DNA of 64,000 nucleotides, taken from the NCBI RefSeq assembly GCF_002160325.1, contig NZ_NFKJ01000012.1, positions 36,700 to 100,699 on the forward strand, given 5' to 3'. Positions 60,739 through 64,000 of this stretch are shown here, piece by piece. The notes below the pieces were generated by a model, which was not told where the DNA came from, ran no database searches, and worked only from the letters and a program-made list of their open reading frames with translations. Each line of letters opens with the position of its first letter. Position 1 is the stretch's first letter. Both the position numbers and the translations under genes were made by a program. The DNA comes from Lachnoclostridium sp. An181. Lineage in GTDB: Bacteria > Bacillota > Clostridia > Lachnospirales > Lachnospiraceae.

Positions 60739-61611
60739 ATGGCAGAAAAGATGACTATAAAGAAAAAGACAAAAAAATTTATCCTTGACGTGATCATGGA
60801 TATCATCGGAGGGACCCTGATTGCTGTGGGAACATACAATTTTGCTGCATTCGCCAATTTTCCGATGGTTGGCTTAAATGGGATCGCACTTATCTTTTAC
60901 CAGTTGTTTGGCACACAGATCGGTCTTGTTGCCATGCTTTTAAATATTCCGATCGCGATTTTCTGTTTCCGTATTTTAGGTCGTGGATTCTTTGTGCGCT
61001 CAGTTCGGACCATCATCATCACATCGGTCATTATGGACTACATTGCACCGCTGTTTCCGGTATATGAAGGGGACCGGCTTTTGGCAGCCATTTGCACAGG
61101 AGTGCTTGCGGGGCTTGGATATGCGCTTATTTACATGAGGGATTCCTCCACAGGGGGAGCGGATTTTATCATGCTTTCTATCAAAGCTAAAAATCCGCAC
61201 ATTTCCCTTGGGAAAATTACATTTACGACAGATTTCATTATCGTTTTGATAGGTACCTTGATAGTATCCAAAAATGTGGACAGTCTGATTTATGGAGTCA
61301 TTGTGACGTATCTTTTGTCTATTGTGGTGGACAAAGTTATGTACGGTGTGGACTCCGGAAAACTGACGCTGATCGTGACAGAATATCCGGAAAGAGTTGC
61401 CGAGCAGATCGATGCTCTCACCGGTAGAGGAGCCACGTTTCTGAAAGCTCAGGGAAGTTTTTCCCAGGACGAGAAGAAAGTAGTTTTATGTGCCTGCAAC
61501 AATAAGCAGATGTTTACGATCCGAAACGCAGTCAAAGAGATCGATGACAAGGCTTTTGTTATTATCATGGAATCCAATGAAGTGCTTGGTGAAGGATTTA
61601 AGCCTCATTGA
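60739..61611 (+). CDS. YitT-family membrane protein (DUF161/DUF2179)
   Basis: Start at 60739 (AAGGAGAG upstream); 290 residues. Five or six membrane segments in the first ~190 residues, including the family stretches A-A-F-A-N-F-P-M-V-G-L-N-G and S-T-G-G-A-D-F; a cytoplasmic DUF2179 domain follows (~200-285, G-R-G-A-T-F-L). Widespread in Firmicutes, function unknown, thought to be transport-related. A hairpin in its leader suggests control by early termination. Confidence 0.88.
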   Translation: MAEKMTIKKKTKKFILDVIMDIIGGTLIAVGTYNFAAFANFPMVGLNGIALIFYQLFGTQIGLVAMLLNIPIAIFCFRILGRGFFVRSVRTIIITSVIMDYIAPLFPVYEGDRLLAAICTGVLAGLGYALIYMRDSSTGGADFIMLSIKAKNPHISLGKITFTTDFIIVLIGTLIVSKNVDSLIYGVIVTYLLSIVVDKVMYGVDSGKLTLIVTEYPERVAEQIDALTGRGATFLKAQGSFSQDEKKVVLCACNNKQMFTIRNAVKEIDDKAFVIIMESNEVLGEGFKPH

Positions 61612-61620
61612 AAGTAAAAC

Positions 61621-61659
61621 AAAGGATGCGCGGAATACAAAAAATCCGGCATCCTTTTT
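61621..61659 (+). terminator. Rho-independent terminator after yitT
   Basis: AAAGGATGC / GCATCCTTT with inner CGGA/TCCG pairs, followed by T residues. Confidence 0.85.
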
Positions 61660-61671
61660 AGTGCGCAAAAG

Positions 61672-61685
61672 TTAGTTTTGGCTAA
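61672..61685. promoter_or_regulatory. TTAG-N6-CTAA dyad 1
   Basis: TTAG-TTTTGG-CTAA, 10 bases before the Fur-type box. The same layout recurs 79 bp downstream. Confidence 0.4.
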
Positions 61686-61694
61686 TAAAATAAA

Positions 61695-61713
61695 AACGAT
61701 AATTATTATCGTT
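61695..61713. promoter_or_regulatory. Fur/PerR-type box upstream of enolase-peroxiredoxin genes
   Basis: AACGATAAT-T-ATTATCGTT, a perfect 9-1-9 palindrome holding the 7-1-7 core of Fur-family sites (GATAAT-N-ATTATC). It overlaps the -35 by two bases, so a bound repressor would block the promoter. Confidence 0.8.
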
Positions 61714-61741
61714 GACATTGGGTGTGAAACAGTGGTATTTT
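61712..61741 (+). promoter_or_regulatory. Promoter of eno
   Basis: TTGACA (61712-61717), 18-bp spacer, TATTTT (61736-61741) preceded by TGG (extended -10). Confidence 0.7.
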
Positions 61742-61750
61742 AAATACAAG

Positions 61751-61764
61751 TTAGAAATAACTAA
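61751..61764. promoter_or_regulatory. TTAG-N6-CTAA dyad 2
   Basis: TTAG-AAATAA-CTAA, extended by G and C to five-base arms, just downstream of the eno -10. Confidence 0.4.
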
Positions 61765-61782
61765 CTAGTGTGAATGAATCAT

Positions 61783-61834
61783 GGAGGCTCCAAAAATCAG
61801 AAAGCATAGTTTGAGCTTTCTGATAACGGCCTCC
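61783..61834 (+). other. Long stem-loop in the eno 5' leader
   Basis: Outer GGAGGC/GCCTCC and inner ATCAGAAAGC/GCTTTCTGAT stems with an asymmetric internal loop. There is no T-run, so it is not a terminator. It may be a 5' stabiliser or a regulatory structure; no known riboswitch was recognised. Confidence 0.6.
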
Positions 61835-61877
61835 GAAAGAACAGGAAATTGCTGATAAAGATCAGAGAAAAAAATAG

Positions 61878-63191
<1,314 letters not shown>

Positions 63192-63203
63192 GGAGGGAGA
63201 TCT

Positions 63204-63767
63204 ATGTCATTGATTGGAAAAAAAGTAAGTGATTTTAAAGTGCAGGCATATGTAAACGGTGGTTTTAAAGAGGTGACACTGGAGGATATCAAAGGAAGAT
63301 GGAGTTTATTTTTCTTTTATCCTGCGGACTTTACCTTTGTGTGCCCGACAGAACTGGAAGATCTTGCAGATAAGTATGAAAATTTCCAGAAGATAGGCTG
63401 CGATATCTACTCTGTTTCCTGCGACACCCATTTTGTACATAAAGCATGGCATGATGCATCGGAAAGAATCCAAAAAATTCAGTACGCTATGCTTGCAGAT
63501 CCTACAGGAAAGCTGGCCAGAGATTTTGACGTCATGATAGAGGAAGACGGCCTTGCTGAGAGGGGAGATTTTATTGTCAATCCAGAAGGTGAGATTGTGG
63601 CCTATGAAGTGACTGCCGGAAATGTAGGGAGAAATGCGGATGAGATTTTCAGAAGAGTCCAGGCATCCCAGTTCGTGGCAGAACATGGCGACGAAGTGTG
63701 CCCGGCAAAATGGAAACCTGGTGAAAAGACATTGAAACCAAGCCTTGATCTGGTAGGACTTTTATAA
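63204..63767 (+). CDS. ahpC: AhpC-type 2-Cys peroxiredoxin
   Basis: 187 residues, the usual AhpC length. Peroxidatic Cys47 in T-F-V-C-P-T-E and resolving Cys166 in E-V-C-P-A-K-W are both present. It reduces hydrogen peroxide and organic peroxides in the cytosol; the partner AhpF or a thioredoxin-like reductase is not in this part of the window. AAGGAGGGA precedes the ATG, 12 bases after eno. Control by the Fur/PerR-type box upstream of eno is the natural reading, since ahpC is a classic PerR target. Confidence 0.95.
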   Translation: MSLIGKKVSDFKVQAYVNGGFKEVTLEDIKGRWSLFFFYPADFTFVCPTELEDLADKYENFQKIGCDIYSVSCDTHFVHKAWHDASERIQKIQYAMLADPTGKLARDFDVMIEEDGLAERGDFIVNPEGEIVAYEVTAGNVGRNADEIFRRVQASQFVAEHGDEVCPAKWKPGEKTLKPSLDLVGLL

Positions 63768-63777
63768 CAAGGAGGAC

Positions 63778-63819
63778 GGGAGCTGTAAAATTTGAAACAG
63801 ATTTTACAGTTCCTTTTTT
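63778..63819 (+). terminator. Rho-independent terminator after ahpC
   Basis: GGGAGCTGTAAAAT pairs with ATTTTACAGTTCCT around a TTGAAACAG loop; six T follow. Confidence 0.88.
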
Positions 63820-64000
63820 GAAATAAAGACATTTGGAAAGCAATTTGGTAAATAGTCAAGAGTTATTTTAAAAAGATTTTCATACAAAAGAGTAACCTTA
63901 ATAGACCTACGACGTATTTTTCAAAAAAGGCGTAAGTTAGGAATTCGATATGGATTACCTACTCTTTTCCGGAGAGTAGAGTTGGCCTTTGTCCAGCAGA
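63820..64000. other. Right edge: no supported gene
   Basis: AT-rich stretch with a small CTACTCT/AGAGTAG hairpin near 63959-63979. No frame with a convincing start or family was seen. It may hold the leader or the end of a gene outside the window. Confidence 0.4.

Noticed and set aside
63880..64000. Possible riboswitch or gene start at the right edge
   Set aside because: Only a small hairpin is visible; no known aptamer core or coding start could be recognised.

Overview
The window reads as a chromosome segment of a Gram-positive gut anaerobe of the Lachnospiraceae (Clostridia), most like the mucin-associated Ruminococcus/Mediterraneibacter/Blautia/Dorea group. This is inference from protein character: FIVAR-rich surface glycosidases with K-T-G-D type sorting signals, NfeD/SPFH, YitT and DUF5721 proteins, HrcA/CIRCE heat-shock control, strong AGGAGG ribosome sites and TTGACA/TATAAT promoters. 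No rRNA, tRNA, insertion sequence, prophage or CRISPR array was seen.

Left part (1-21.8 kb): a surface glycan-degradation locus. Five very large secreted proteins (the first cut by the window edge) carry GH51-like, GH95 (alpha-L-fucosidase type), GH43 and GH84 (beta-N-acetylglucosaminidase type) catalytic domains with LamG, CBM6, discoidin (F5/8C), Fn3 and Big domains. All five end in the same ~145-residue helical module, a FIVAR-like stretch and an atypical S-x-K-T-[GA]-D cell-wall sorting signal. A two-gene LysO-type lysine exporter on the minus strand interrupts the series. The GH95 gene has a strong promoter followed at once by an attenuator-like hairpin.

21.8-34 kb: a 2-hydroxyacyl-CoA-dehydratase-like pair whose second gene fuses a dehydratase-like subunit to its ATPase activator; a zinc-ribbon membrane protein; a tight nfeD-SPFH-LytTR regulator-GHKL kinase operon; a minus-strand GNAT acetyltransferase; and an ABC ATPase plus giant FtsX-type permease with an extracellular coiled coil.

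34-49 kb: htpG behind a perfect CIRCE element; a DUF1648 membrane protein; a lipoprotein/membrane-protein pair behind two TACANNTGTA operator boxes (BlaI/CopY type); an M18 aminopeptidase-pseudouridine synthase-DNA ligase-Crp operon; thioredoxin plus an aromatic-acid-exporter-like protein; and a ClpX paralogue lacking the RKH loop, followed by a zinc-ribbon protein and a signal-peptidase-II-like protein.

49-64 kb: methyltransferase/PNPOx pair; an SPFH protein and an Arc-type ribbon-helix-helix protein behind a 35-bp perfect palindrome on the promoter; a frameshifted dehydrogenase remnant; a wall-anchored subtilisin with kelch-like repeats; YbaK deacylase; MraY-like transferase and D-2-hydroxyacid dehydrogenase (minus strand); NudC; a TPR-DUF4037-DUF4125 protein; YitT; then enolase and AhpC-type peroxiredoxin behind a Fur/PerR-type box. 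The most promising leads for undescribed biology are the shared module with its sorting signal, the SPFH/Arc self-regulated unit, the ClpX variant and the dehydratase-activase fusion.
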